Assembly (NCBI GenBank): GCA_022822665.1 | Contig: JAJEAR010000055.1 | Coordinates: 1-64,000 of the forward strand | Length of the DNA stretch: 64,000 nucleotides | Reading direction: 5' to 3' | Source of the DNA: Alphaproteobacteria bacterium | GTDB lineage: Bacteria > Pseudomonadota > Alphaproteobacteria > Thalassobaculales > Thalassobaculaceae | Part shown: positions 1 to 9,077 of the stretch, in pieces | Position numbering within the stretch: position 1 is the first letter of the stretch | Layout of the letters: every line of letters begins with the position of its first letter | Notes under the pieces: generated by a model | Databases searched by the model: none | What the model saw: only the letters and a program-made list of their open reading frames with translations | What the model was told of the DNA's origin: nothing | Program-made: the position numbers and the translations under genes

Positions 1-298
1 TCAAAAATAAAAACTGCCCGGTTTATCCACCCCCCGCCCCCCCCCCCAAGTGCAACCCGGGGCGCGCCCCGGGGCAATGCCCGTCGCGTGGGCGTCGCCC
101 GCGCGGTGGACATGGCCCGGTGACGGGGATTTGCGGGTGAAGTCCCACCAGATCCGAGCGTAGTCCTGCTTCTGCGACGGGAGCAAGGCTGGCCAGTCGC
201 AGGGAGGGTGTGGCCGGACCGACGCTCTGCGGACCGCGACCGGTTCGTCGATTTTCCTCGGGCCGATCCGTGCGAAGGATGATCCCGGGCAGCAGTGC
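1..298. other. Gene-free left edge
   Basis: No convincing gene lies here. The first 60 bases include a long, nearly uninterrupted C run that could be hard to assemble. Reading frames crossing the stretch show only the Arg/Pro-rich composition typical of non-coding high-GC DNA. The downstream end of the adjacent IS30 element should lie here, but I found no match to the sequence beyond its other end, so the boundary is unresolved. Confidence 0.5.
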
Positions 299-1264
299 TC
301 AGGGAGGGTGGGTCTGGTGGAACACCTCGGCCGGAGTGCTGTAGCCAAGGACCTTCCTCGGCCGCGCATTCAGACGGTCCTGGACCGCCTTGACATGCGC
401 GTCGGTGATCTGACGGAAGTCTGTCCCCTTCGGGAAGTACTCCCGCACCAGGCCGTTCGTGTGTTCGCTCAGGCCACGCTCCCAAGAGTGGTACGGCGCG
501 GCAAAGAAGAACCCGGCGCCAAGCGCCTTCGCCACCCCGGCATGGCCCGCGAACTCCTTGCCGTAGTCCGCCGTGATCGTGTGGACCAGGGCGCACAGTG
601 GCAGCAGCATACTCACCAGGGCGGTCCCGACCGACGCCGCCGTGTTCCTGCCAACCCTCTCGAGAAGCGTGTATTTCGACGCACGCTCCACCAGGGATAC
701 CACCGCGCCGCTGTGCCCCTTCCCGATGATCGTGTCCGCCTCCCAGTCACCAACCCGTTCCTTCGCCTCCACCACCGCCGGACGCCCGGATATATCCACG
801 CGGCCGGGAATGTGGCCGCGACCAGCGTGCCGCCCACCCTTCCAGTTCGGCTTCTTGCCGCGGCGGCGCAGGCACCGGTAGAGCGTGCCGCCAGCCTCCC
901 GGTCGGCACGGACGTAGCGGTAGACCCACTGACGGCCTGCCATGGTGACGCCCTGGGTTCTCAGCCGACCGGCAATCTGATCCGGGCTCCAGCCTTCGAC
1001 CAGCCTGTCTTCCACCATGCGCCACAGCTCCGGCGTCATCTTCCGGGGAACCGACGAGGCCGCGCTGCGCCGCGCCGAAGCCTTGCCATGCGCCTGCTTG
1101 TGAAGGTAGCCACGACCGCCACTGTTCCGGCGCACCTCACGCCAGATCGTCGTCCGGTCCCGGCCCAGCTGCCGCGCAATGGCCAGTCCCGAAAGCCCGC
1201 TTTTCCTCAGCGCGTAAATCTGGCATCTCTCTTCATGGGTCAGGTGGTGGTAGCTCGACAGCAT
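299..1264 (-). CDS. IS30-family transposase
   Basis: This is a full-length 321-residue DDE transposase of the IS30 family. An N-terminal helix-turn-helix (about residues 8-45, LTHEERCQIYALRKSGLSG) is followed by the RNase-H-like catalytic core. The core shows the first aspartate in DWEADTIIGKG (about 172), the second in TADYGKEF (about 233) and the glutamate in WERGLSEHTNGL (about 262). Most relatives have DNG at the second position, so DYG is a small oddity. The frame is intact with an ATG start, so the copy could be active. It stands alone, with a DUF3800 gene starting 137 bases beyond its start on the other strand. Confidence 0.93.
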   Translation of the reverse strand: MLSSYHHLTHEERCQIYALRKSGLSGLAIARQLGRDRTTIWREVRRNSGGRGYLHKQAHGKASARRSAASSVPRKMTPELWRMVEDRLVEGWSPDQIAGRLRTQGVTMAGRQWVYRYVRADREAGGTLYRCLRRRGKKPNWKGGRHAGRGHIPGRVDISGRPAVVEAKERVGDWEADTIIGKGHSGAVVSLVERASKYTLLERVGRNTAASVGTALVSMLLPLCALVHTITADYGKEFAGHAGVAKALGAGFFFAAPYHSWERGLSEHTNGLVREYFPKGTDFRQITDAHVKAVQDRLNARPRKVLGYSTPAEVFHQTHPP

Positions 1265-1380
1265 GACAGTCTCCCGGCTTCGACACTGGGACTGTCGCCG
1301 CTACCTGGCCCTCGCGCAACATGGTGTGCGCAAGAAACAGCTCTCCACCACCGGTGGTATTGCATTTCAGAGTGGCACGG
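299..1380. mobile_element. IS30-family insertion sequence, ends approximate
   Basis: The element comprises the transposase and its upstream end. The segment at about 1345-1378, containing GGTGGTATTGCATTTCAGAG, resembles the terminal repeat seen in some IS30 relatives, which would put this end just before the DUF3800 gene. I could not find the partner inverted repeat or a target duplication on the other side, so both limits are estimates and the far end may be decayed. Confidence 0.45.
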
Positions 1381-1400
1381 GGGGGGATAGCGGAGGCGTT

Positions 1401-2132
1401 TTGTCGGATTTCTCGGAATTCGTGGTTTACGCGGACGAGAGTGGCGACCACGGTCTTGTCGCCATCGATCCGCAATACCCGGTCTTCGCCCTGGTCTTCT
1501 GCGCCATGCGCAAGGCCGACTATATCGCTGGCGTCGTTCCCGCCGTTCAGCGTTTCAAGTTCGGCGTGTGGGGTCACGATGCCGTCGTCCTGCACGAGCA
1601 TGACATCCGCAAGAGCAAGGGGCCGTTCGCGGTCCTGTTGACCGACCGGGACTTGCGGGAACGGTTCTATGACGATCTCAACCGCTTGGTGGAAGCGGCC
1701 CCCATGACCATCTTCGCCGCCGTCATCGACAAGCCCGGCCTGCGCACGAGATATGCCGAGACCCGGAACCCCTACCGGGTCGCGCTTCATTTCTGCATGG
1801 AGCAGTTGCACGCCATGCTGAGCGGGGAGAAGCAGCACGGCAGCACGGTCCACGTCATTTTCGAGAGCCGCGGCAGGAAGGAGGACCGGGAACTCGAGCT
1901 GGAGTTTCGCCGGATCGCCGCCAACGACGGCGGCCCGGGTCCTGGCCGGCTGGACTTCGGCCTGTTCGATTTCCAGCCGGTGTTTGTGCCGAAGGCGGCC
2001 AACTCGGTCGGGCTGCAACTCGCGGACCTGACGGCGCGGCCCATCGCACTGTCGCACCTGCGTCCGGACCAGCCCAACCGTGCCTTCGAGATCGTCAGAC
2101 CCAAGATCGGTGGTTTGGCGCAACTTCCGTGA
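1401..2132 (+). CDS. DUF3800 family protein
   Basis: This encodes about 243 residues of the DUF3800 family, of unknown biochemical function but with a predicted RNase-H-like nuclease fold. The hallmark acidic motif YADESG lies near the N-terminus and the closing motif LQLADLTARP near residue 200, with ESRGRKEDREL between them. I chose the TTG at 1401 because GGAGG (1392-1396) lies just before it and because YADESG normally sits within the first 20 residues. The ATG at 1263 in the same frame would add IS-derived sequence. DUF3800 genes are often found in defence or mobile regions, which fits the IS30 and broken SIR2 neighbours. Family assignment is firm; the role is not known. Confidence 0.8.
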   Translation: MSDFSEFVVYADESGDHGLVAIDPQYPVFALVFCAMRKADYIAGVVPAVQRFKFGVWGHDAVVLHEHDIRKSKGPFAVLLTDRDLRERFYDDLNRLVEAAPMTIFAAVIDKPGLRTRYAETRNPYRVALHFCMEQLHAMLSGEKQHGSTVHVIFESRGRKEDRELELEFRRIAANDGGPGPGRLDFGLFDFQPVFVPKAANSVGLQLADLTARPIALSHLRPDQPNRAFEIVRPKIGGLAQLP

Positions 2133-2136
2133 AGGG

Positions 2137-2166
2137 CCGGGGCGAAGAAAAACAAAAGGGCCCCGG
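2137..2166 (+). terminator. Possible hairpin after the DUF3800 gene
   Basis: CCGGGGC (2137-2143) and GCCCCGG (2160-2166) form a 7-bp stem five bases after the stop codon. No T-run follows, so this is at best a weak or Rho-assisted terminator. Confidence 0.3.
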
Positions 2167-2317
2167 AAGTTCCAGGACCCTTCTGTCGACCAGGAAATTC
2201 CCAATCCTTTGACCGATATATAGCCGCCGGCCGCAACGCTCGCAAGCGAATTCGGCGGGGCGGGTGGGCGGCGCGGATCGTGGCGGCCCGGACTGAGCGC
2301 CGTGCACCGGGCGTGGT

Positions 2318-2638
2318 GTGCGTTGCCGGACACACCCGTCCGGTGGGCATCAGCGCTTGCGAACTGTCTATGCCGCTCGGAGCATCGCTTCGAACAGGAC
2401 CGAAAAGTCCTTCCGATGCACGGTCAGGTTGGCCGGAAATACATTCAGATACCGCTTCAAGGTGGACGGCAGGGTCGTGCATTGCGGGTTCACGGCCGAT
2501 CTGGCGCACTGCGAGCGAGAGCACCGCCGCCGATGGCCGACGGGCCGCATCGAACAGGTGGGCGGGCCGACCACGCGTGAAGAAGCGTGGAAGTGGGAGA
2601 GGCAGCAGGCCGAGCAGCGGTTCCGTTCCGCTTCCTGA
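2318..2638 (+). CDS. Small GIY-YIG-like hypothetical protein
   Basis: The C-terminal 70 residues look like real protein: FRYRFKVDGRVVHCGFTADL, then EREHRRRWPTGRIEQVGG, then TTREEAWKWERQQ. This is the pattern of small proteins with a GIY-YIG-like core (VHxGIT-DLxRRExEH). The first 35 or so residues look like non-coding read-through, so the true start is probably internal. The TTG at 2429 is one option, but no clear ribosome site precedes it. The gene may therefore be a remnant that has lost its start. Its stop abuts the start of the SIR2-like gene (TGATG), suggesting translational coupling before that gene broke. Function is unknown. Confidence 0.5.
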   Translation: MRCRTHPSGGHQRLRTVYAARSIASNRTEKSFRCTVRLAGNTFRYRFKVDGRVVHCGFTADLAHCEREHRRRWPTGRIEQVGGPTTREEAWKWERQQAEQRFRSAS

Positions 2639-3804
2639 TGGCCTCGCCCGATCCCTTCCCGGGGCCGGCGGACACAGCACCGACCGTCTCCCGCAATCAT
2701 GTCGTCGTCACCGGGGCCGGGTTCAGCCGCGCCTTGGTTCCCGGTGCGCCGCTGTTGGTCGACGATTTCGACAACGATGCCCTCCAGGAAAAGATCCGTG
2801 GCTTGCCTAATGCGAGCCGATTGCTGGAGTGGGAACGAAGCCTCCATCCGAGCGGCCACATCGATCTCGAACGCTTGATGACGCGCCTCGATTCCCTGAT
2901 GCCTTAAGACTACGCCGAGAATGCGGGCAACGCGGCAAACGAATACGGCTTCCTCCTCTCGGAACTGAAGAGAGCGTTTCTCCACCGGCTTCATGAAGCC
3001 CGGAAGGAGGAAATTCATCACGATGAACTGAAGCGGTTTGCGAAGTTCTGCAAGAGCAACCGTTGCAGTTGTATCACTTTCAACTACGACGACTTCCTCG
3101 ACGAGGCACTGGAGAGCACCGACGGTTGGAACCCCTACTGAGGATACGGGTTCTTCTGCCCTTCGTCGCGGGACACCGTTGCCAGTGGCCAGGAACGGAT
3201 AGCGGACCCGGGTTTCCTGCTGCTGAAGCTCCACGGATCGATCAACTGGCGGCCGAAATTGGGCTATGCAAGCCCGGTTGTGATCGACGGCATCACACAT
3301 CATCAGGAGTGGCCTGATGTCGGTTACGTCGAACCACAGGTCGACGGTCATCTGGAACCCGAGCCCGTGATGGTTCCGCCCGTCCTGTCGAAATCGGGAC
3401 TCGTCGAACAACCGGTGCTTCGGCTTGTCTGGTCGCTTGCGTTCGCGAGACCGGAGACGGCTCAGGAAGTCACGTTCATCGGCTATTCGTTCCCGACGAC
3501 GGACATGGCTGCGCGGACGTTGTTCTCCGAAGCCCTGAAGGACCTTCCGCGGCAGGACATCAATATCGTGAACCTGGGCCGCGAAGAATCAGAAACCGAG
3601 ACCACGCAGGAGACCTACCGGTCCATGTTCGGCGATATCCCCGACGGGCAATTCCATTTCGACGGCGCGTTGGATTGGATACGGGGACTGCCGTCCGATC
3701 ATCGGGGCGGCGGATCGGCCAGTGGGAAACAGGTCATGCTCATTATCGGTACTCTTTCTTCACACCCGACGCCAGCACTTCACCGTCCGCGTGCCTCCTC
3801 GTAG
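2638..3804 (+). pseudogene. SIR2-like (NAD-binding) protein, two in-frame stops
   Basis: One reading frame runs the whole length and encodes a SIR2-like protein: VVVTGAGFSRA (NAD-binding GAGxS) near residue 20, ITFNYDDFLDEALE near 150, LLKLHGSINW near 200, PPVLSKSG, and FIGYSFPTTDMAARTLF near 280. It is interrupted by TAA at 2905-2907 and TGA at 3139-3141 without any frameshift. SIR2-like proteins of this kind act in anti-phage defence by NAD depletion, so this was probably a defence effector. Two different stop codons make recoding unlikely, hence the pseudogene call. Its 3' end overlaps the dgoA 3' end on the other strand by 25 bases. The last 25 or so residues look non-native, so the original end may be lost. 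Confidence 0.85.
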
Positions 3805-4388
3805 GCGGCAACGATGGCCTCTGCGCGTTGTCGCACCTCGGGCACTCCGAGTTCCGGCGTGTACAGGGCCGAGCCGATCCCGAAACCGTTTACGCCCGCC
3901 CTGAGCCACTCGGCAAAGTTGGCCGGGCCGACGCCGCCGACAGCCCAGGTCTTCGTTCCTGGCGGCAGCACGGCGCGGATCGCGGCAAGGCCGTCGGGAC
4001 CGATCAGGAACGAGGGGAAGAACTTCAGGCCATCGGCACCGTGCCTGAGCGCGGTAAAGCACTCGGTCGCTGTCGCGACCCCGGGGCAGGACGTCATTCC
4101 CGCAGCCTTTGTTGCCTCTATCACCGCGGGGTTGCAGTCCGGGGAGACGATCAGGGTCCCGCCCGCATCTTTCACGGCTGCGACCTGCTCGACCGTCAGC
4201 ACGGTCCCCGCACCGATCTCGGCCTCTCCGGCCAGGTTGCGGGCGAGCGTGGCGATCGAGATGAACGGCTGCGGCGAGTTCATCGGCACCTCAATGCGGT
4301 CAATGCCCGCCTCGACGAGCGCTCGTCCGATGTCGGTCACCTGGTCGGGGCGCACGCCGCGCAGGATGGCGATGATGGGCCGGCTCAT
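3780..4388 (-). CDS. dgoA: 2-dehydro-3-deoxy-6-phosphogalactonate aldolase
   Basis: This 202-residue class I aldolase of the KDPG/KDPGal family cleaves 2-dehydro-3-deoxy-6-phosphogalactonate to pyruvate and glyceraldehyde-3-phosphate. Family motifs are AILRGVRP at residue 7, IEVPMNSPQP (substrate glutamate), GAGTVLT, SPDCNP and the Schiff-base lysine in LKFFPS. The DgoA rather than Eda identity is supported by MNSPQP and by the kinase next door. It overlaps dgoK by 4 bases (ATGA), so the two are co-transcribed and coupled. No galactonate dehydratase or transporter is visible in this window. Confidence 0.93.
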   Translation of the reverse strand: MSRPIIAILRGVRPDQVTDIGRALVEAGIDRIEVPMNSPQPFISIATLARNLAGEAEIGAGTVLTVEQVAAVKDAGGTLIVSPDCNPAVIEATKAAGMTSCPGVATATECFTALRHGADGLKFFPSFLIGPDGLAAIRAVLPPGTKTWAVGGVGPANFAEWLRAGVNGFGIGSALYTPELGVPEVRQRAEAIVAAYEEARGR

Positions 4389-5302
4389 GTTCCCTTCTCC
4401 GACATTCCGCTCCAGGCGGCCTTCAGACCGGCAAGTGTCATCGCGTCACCCGACATCCGCTCGGCGCGGATACCGCGTGAGCGCAGTGCCTCGGCATAGG
4501 GCCCCGAGAGCGCCTCGGAACCGATCAGCGTGACCTGATCGATCGCCTCTGAGGCCAGGACGCCCGCAAGCTCCAGTCCGACCAGAAGCCCGGACAGTCG
4601 TGCCCGGAACACGGCTGGCGGCATGTCGTGGAGCAGTGTCGCGGCGCGAAGCGAGAACAACTCGGCAGAAACCAGCCGTGGCCGCTGCATGGCGTCGTCG
4701 ATCGCTTCCAGGTAGGCGTCACGGTCCCAAGCGTCCTGCGACATGCCGTGTCTCAGCACCGAGTGCCGGGACAAAAGGTCGTAGATCTCTCCCGTCATGA
4801 AGGTGCGGAACCGGTCGATCGCGCCGTTGCGCAGGTGAACCCACTTGGTGTGGGTCCCGGGCAGGCAGATCACGCCGTCGAATCCCGGAGTATCGGCAAG
4901 GAGGCCGGCGATCTGGGTTTCCTCGCCGCGCATCACGTCCGGCGGGTCAGACTGGCAGATACCCGGCAGGATGCGCACGGCGAGCCTCGGATCGCGCGCC
5001 GGGGCCAGGACCGCGTCCCGGATCCCCGGTGGCGGACAGGGGACGGAGGCGTATGGCGCTTCGAACCAGCCCTGGCGCGCGCCGACCATTCCGCAGGCGA
5101 CAATCGGCACCACCTGGCCCGCGGGCAAGTGGGGATCGAGCAGTCGAAGCAGGGCGTGCTCGAACTCGTCGGGCGCGAGCCGCCCCATGCCGTCGGCGGA
5201 CGAGAGCGCGGCGGGTTCCGCCCGCGCGGGGTCCAGCACCCAGGCCCTGAGATGCGTGGTCCCCCAGTCTACGGCAATCCACCCTGGCATCTGACCGGTC
5301 AT
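4385..5302 (-). CDS. dgoK: 2-dehydro-3-deoxygalactonokinase
   Basis: This 305-residue DgoK-family sugar-acid kinase phosphorylates 2-dehydro-3-deoxygalactonate with ATP, making the substrate of DgoA. The N-terminal phosphate-binding motif IAVDWGTTHLRAW is typical, and PGTHTKWV and FMTGEIYDLL match the family. The ATG at 5302 is preceded by GGGAAGG with suitable spacing. It is the first gene of the two-gene operon and is divergent from the molybdenum hydroxylase operon, with 188 bases between the starts. Confidence 0.93.
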   Translation of the reverse strand: MTGQMPGWIAVDWGTTHLRAWVLDPARAEPAALSSADGMGRLAPDEFEHALLRLLDPHLPAGQVVPIVACGMVGARQGWFEAPYASVPCPPPGIRDAVLAPARDPRLAVRILPGICQSDPPDVMRGEETQIAGLLADTPGFDGVICLPGTHTKWVHLRNGAIDRFRTFMTGEIYDLLSRHSVLRHGMSQDAWDRDAYLEAIDDAMQRPRLVSAELFSLRAATLLHDMPPAVFRARLSGLLVGLELAGVLASEAIDQVTLIGSEALSGPYAEALRSRGIRAERMSGDAMTLAGLKAAWSGMSEKGT

Positions 5303-5490
5303 TACGCCTTCCCGCAGTGAACCTGCACCCCGCGCACGGAGCCTTCCGCCGCGCGGATCCTATCTGGCCCCCGACCCTGCCACCAAGTCTTCGACGAGTG
5401 CTTCACACGGGCCTGCTCACGCAATTGACAGTTCGCGATGATCGGGAGCATGGTCCGGCTCGGCAATCCCTTTGCAAAGAGGATCCGACG

Positions 5491-6348
5491 CTGATCCAGG
5501 CGGACTATATCAGGCCGTCCAGGCTGGACGCGGCGCTGGATGCGGTAACCTGCGGGACGCTGGTCGCCGCGGGATGCACCGACCTGTTCGCGTCCACCAG
5601 CCGGCCGGAACTGCCGGGCGGTCGGGTTCTCGACATCACGGCGATCGATGATCTGCGCGGCATCCGCCGTGCGCAGGGATTCTGGCGGATCGGACCGACC
5701 ACCAGCTGGTCCGCGATCAGGTCCGCCGAATATCTGCCGCCGGCATTCGACGCGTTGCGCCAGGCGGCGCGCGAGGTGGGCGCAATCCAGATCCAGAATT
5801 CTGGCACCGTCGGCGGGAACATTTGCAATGCCTCTCCCGCGGCCGACGGGGTGCCGCCGTTGCTGCTGCTCGATGCCGAGGTCGAACTGCGTACACGGAC
5901 CCGTGAGCGACGGATGCCGCTCACAGACTTCATCCTGGGTCCGCGCAGGACCGCGCTCGAACCGGACGAACTCCTGGTCGGGATCGTCATCCCGGAAGCG
6001 GCAGCGCGCGGCCGATCGGTGTTCGTGAAACTCGGCGCCCGCACCCACCTGGTGATTTCCATCGCCATGGTCGCGGCCCGGCTCGAGGTGAACGACCGCA
6101 TCATCACCCGGGCAGCGCTGTCGGTCGGGTCCTGCAGCGCCGTTGCCGCCCGCTTGCCCGCGGCCGAGGATGAACTCGTGGGCCGGCCGGCGAGGCCCGG
6201 GACGGCCGAGGGGATCAGCGAACAGGCGATTGCCGGGGATCTCTCGCCGATCTCCGACATCCGGGCCGACGCCGGCTATCGGCGCGCGGCCGCCGCGATC
6301 ATGGTCCGGCGCGCCGTCAGGACCCTGCTCGACGGACCGGACGCGTGA
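5491..6348 (+). CDS. Xanthine dehydrogenase family FAD-binding subunit (CoxM-like)
   Basis: This is the FAD subunit of a molybdenum hydroxylase, which passes electrons from the 2Fe-2S centres to the acceptor. FAD-binding signatures are [11 protein letters not shown] (near 27) and the [18 protein letters not shown] loop (near 100). The frame is open from 5317, but the family N-terminus (normally F.Y..P.s..EA) corresponds to [17 protein letters not shown]. No ATG, GTG or TTG lies there. A CTG at 5491 is preceded by AAAGAGGA (5476-5483) with 7-base spacing, and gives 285 residues, the usual length. I therefore propose a CTG start; GTG 5398 or TTG 5425 are alternatives. The stop overlaps the GTG start of the next gene. 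Confidence 0.85.
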   Translation: MIQADYIRPSRLDAALDAVTCGTLVAAGCTDLFASTSRPELPGGRVLDITAIDDLRGIRRAQGFWRIGPTTSWSAIRSAEYLPPAFDALRQAAREVGAIQIQNSGTVGGNICNASPAADGVPPLLLLDAEVELRTRTRERRMPLTDFILGPRRTALEPDELLVGIVIPEAAARGRSVFVKLGARTHLVISIAMVAARLEVNDRIITRAALSVGSCSAVAARLPAAEDELVGRPARPGTAEGISEQAIAGDLSPISDIRADAGYRRAAAAIMVRRAVRTLLDGPDA

Positions 6349-9077
6349 TCGGGATCGCGTTCCGGCTGAACGGCACTCTCGTGTGCCCCGATGTCTCTCC
6401 GGGTCGCCGGCTGAGCGCGGTGCTGCGCGAGAGCTGTGGCCGGCGTGACGTGAAGGTCGGGTGTGACGCCGGCGACTGCGGGGCCTGCACCGTGCTGGTC
6501 GACGGCGAACCGGTGTGTGCGTGTCTCACGCCGGCAGTCCAGGTATCCGGCCGCAGCGTGGCGACCGTGGCGGACCTGTCGAGCGCCGGTCCGACGCCGC
6601 TGCAACACGCGTTCCTGCGCCATGGGGCCGCCCAGTGCGGGATCTGTACGCCGGGCATGCTGATGGCGGCGACAGCCGTGCTCGAGACCGACCCGGCGCC
6701 GTCGCGCGACAGTGTCTGCGAGGGACTGGCCGGCGTGCTCTGCCGGTGCACCGGCTATACCAAGATCATCGAGGCCACCCTGGACGCGTCGCGGGCACAA
6801 CCGCCAGCGCCGATACCCGGTCCCGGCACTGCGGTCGGTGCCCGGATCGCGCGGCTGGACGGAGAACCCAAGGTCCTTGGAACCGAGGGTTTCGGCGACG
6901 ATGTCTGCGACGACGGGATGCTGCTGGTGCGCGTGGTTCGCTCGCCGCATCACGCCGCGCGGTTCGAATTCGGGGACCTCGCCGGCTGGCGGGCCCGGTA
7001 CCCGGGCGTTGCCGCGGTACTCACCGCCGCCGAAATCCCCGGGGTCAACCGGTTCGGGGTGATACCGGAGCACGCCGACCAGCCGGCGCTGGCCGAGGAC
7101 CGGGTTCGCTTCAGGGGTGAAGCGGTGGCCCTCGTGGTGGGCGTGGCTCGCGCGGTCGAGGCCCTGGACCTCGACGGGTTTCCGGTTCGCTGGTTCGGCG
7201 AGGACGTCCTGCCCGATCCGGGGTCAGCTGCGGCACCCGGGGCGGTGCAGCTGCACGCATCCCGGCCCGGCAACGTCCTGGTGAACGGCAGGGTGGCGCG
7301 TGGCGACGCCGAGACCGCGATCGCGGGGGCGGCCCATGTGGTCGAAGCTTCGTTTGCGACCGCCTTCGTCGAACATGCCGCAATCGAACCCGAAGCCGGC
7401 TGCGCCTGGCTTGACGGCGACGTGCTGGTGCTCCGGTGCTGCACCCAGTCGCCGGTAATGGACCGCGACGGCGTGAGCGGTGTGCTGGGGCTGCCCCCGG
7501 ATCGCGTCCGCGTGATCCCGACCGCGACCGGCGGCGGGTTCGGCGGCAAGCTCGACCTTTCGGTCCAGCCGCTGGTCGGACTTGCGGCCCTGGTGACCGG
7601 AGCGGCCTGCCGCATGGTCTATACCCGCCAGGAATCGATGAATGCGACCACGAAGCGGCATGCCTCGGCCCTGTCGATCCGGGTCGGTGCCGACGAGACC
7701 GGTCGGGTGACCGGCATGGTGTTCCACGGGGATTTCGATACCGGGCCCTATGCGAGCTGGGGACCGACGGTTGCCACCCGGGTGCCGATTCACGCCTCGG
7801 GTCCCTACCGGACCCCGGCCTATCAGGCGACCAGTTCGGCGATCCACACCAACGGGCCGATCGGAGGTGCCTTCCGTGGCTTCGGGGTCCCGCAGGCAGC
7901 GATGCTCCAGGAAACCGCCTACGACCAACTGGCCGAGGCCTGCGGGATTGACCGGCTTGCCTTCAGGCGGCTGAATGCGCTGAGGGATGGCGACAGGTCA
8001 GTCTGCGGCCAGGTCCTCCATGTGGTCGGGCTCGATGACTGTCTCGCGGCTCTGCAGCCACGGTGGGAGCAGGTGATGGCCGAGATCGAGGCCTTCAACC
8101 GGTCGGCCGGGGCCGTCCGGCGCGGTGTCGGCGTCGCATCGTGCTGGTACGGGTGCGGCAACACGTCGCTCGCCAATCCGTCCACCATTCGCCTTGGCGT
8201 CACGCCGGATGGCCGACTGTGCCTGCACCAGGGTGCTGCCGACATCGGGCAGGGGTCGAATACCGTGATCACCCAGCTCTGTGCCGACGGGCTCGGGGTC
8301 GCGGTGAGTGATTTCGAGCGTGTCGGACCGGATACGGCGCTCACACCCGATTGCGGCAAGACCTCGGCCTCGCGCCAGACCGTGATCACCGGTACCGCGG
8401 CCCTGCGGGCCGGCCGCAGTCTTCGCGGCCGGATCCTGCGGCTGACCAACATGGGGGAGGGGGCTGCAATCAGTCTCGCGGCCGGTTGGATCAGGGTCAG
8501 CGAGGGCGCCGAGGAACGCTGGCTGGATCCCGGCACCATGGAACCGGATGAACTCGGCTACGTTCTGCGGGCGGAAGAGACCTACGACCCGCACACCGAA
8601 CCCCTCGACGCCGATGGGCAGGGCCGTCCCTACTCGGTGTACGGATACGGGGCACAGCTGGCGGAGGTGGAGGTGGACTGCGAACTGGCAACGGTCCGTG
8701 TCAGGCGCGTCACCGCGGCCCATGATCTTGGCCGGACAGTCAACCCGTTGCTGGCGGAGGGCCAGATCGAGGGTGGCATTGCCCAGGGTCTCGGACTGGC
8801 GCTGATGGAGGAGTACGTTGCGGGAAGGACCGAGAACCTGCACGACTATCTGATCCCGACAATCGGCGACATGCCGGACATCGAGTGCATCCTGGTCGAA
8901 CGACCTGATCCGGAAGGCCCGCTCGGGGCCCGCGGACTGGGTGAACATGCCCTGATCCCGACCGCGCCGGCCATCCTGAACGCCATCCGGCACGCGACCG
9001 GGGTCAGTCCCGAGGCCGTTCCGGTCCTGCCTCACCGCCTGTACGCCGCCCTGCGGCAACGGGGGTGCCGGCGATGA
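6345..9077 (+). CDS. Molybdenum hydroxylase, fused 2Fe-2S and molybdopterin subunits
   Basis: At 910 residues this joins the small iron-sulfur subunit (about 1-155) to the large molybdopterin subunit (about 165-910); the two are often separate genes. The first cluster ligands lie in [20 protein letters not shown], the second in QCGICTPGM and [12 protein letters not shown]. The large domain shows GGGFGGK, GAFRGFG and GQGSNT typical of Mo-site loops, and ends with [14 protein letters not shown]. It hydroxylates an N-heterocycle, purine or aldehyde; the substrate cannot be read from sequence. The partner downstream suggests nicotinate or a related heteroaromatic. The start is GTG (GTGA overlap with the FAD gene) and the stop overlaps the next ATG. 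Confidence 0.93.
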   Translation: MIGIAFRLNGTLVCPDVSPGRRLSAVLRESCGRRDVKVGCDAGDCGACTVLVDGEPVCACLTPAVQVSGRSVATVADLSSAGPTPLQHAFLRHGAAQCGICTPGMLMAATAVLETDPAPSRDSVCEGLAGVLCRCTGYTKIIEATLDASRAQPPAPIPGPGTAVGARIARLDGEPKVLGTEGFGDDVCDDGMLLVRVVRSPHHAARFEFGDLAGWRARYPGVAAVLTAAEIPGVNRFGVIPEHADQPALAEDRVRFRGEAVALVVGVARAVEALDLDGFPVRWFGEDVLPDPGSAAAPGAVQLHASRPGNVLVNGRVARGDAETAIAGAAHVVEASFATAFVEHAAIEPEAGCAWLDGDVLVLRCCTQSPVMDRDGVSGVLGLPPDRVRVIPTATGGGFGGKLDLSVQPLVGLAALVTGAACRMVYTRQESMNATTKRHASALSIRVGADETGRVTGMVFHGDFDTGPYASWGPTVATRVPIHASGPYRTPAYQATSSAIHTNGPIGGAFRGFGVPQAAMLQETAYDQLAEACGIDRLAFRRLNALRDGDRSVCGQVLHVVGLDDCLAALQPRWEQVMAEIEAFNRSAGAVRRGVGVASCWYGCGNTSLANPSTIRLGVTPDGRLCLHQGAADIGQGSNTVITQLCADGLGVAVSDFERVGPDTALTPDCGKTSASRQTVITGTAALRAGRSLRGRILRLTNMGEGAAISLAAGWIRVSEGAEERWLDPGTMEPDELGYVLRAEETYDPHTEPLDADGQGRPYSVYGYGAQLAEVEVDCELATVRVRRVTAAHDLGRTVNPLLAEGQIEGGIAQGLGLALMEEYVAGRTENLHDYLIPTIGDMPDIECILVERPDPEGPLGARGLGEHALIPTAPAILNAIRHATGVSPEAVPVLPHRLYAALRQRGCRR

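Noticed and set aside
22-30. DnaA-box-like TTATCCACC near the left edge, possible origin
   Set aside because: It is a single imperfect box beside a C-run, with no cluster of boxes, no AT-rich unwinding region and no dnaA.
308-1390. 360-codon frame antisense to the IS30 transposase
   Set aside because: It is a shadow of the transposase; the translation is Arg/Pro-rich and has no motif.
2905-3141. Stop-codon recoding in the SIR2-like gene
   Set aside because: Two different stops (TAA and TGA) are present, no recoding signal is visible and no other gene in the window uses internal stops.
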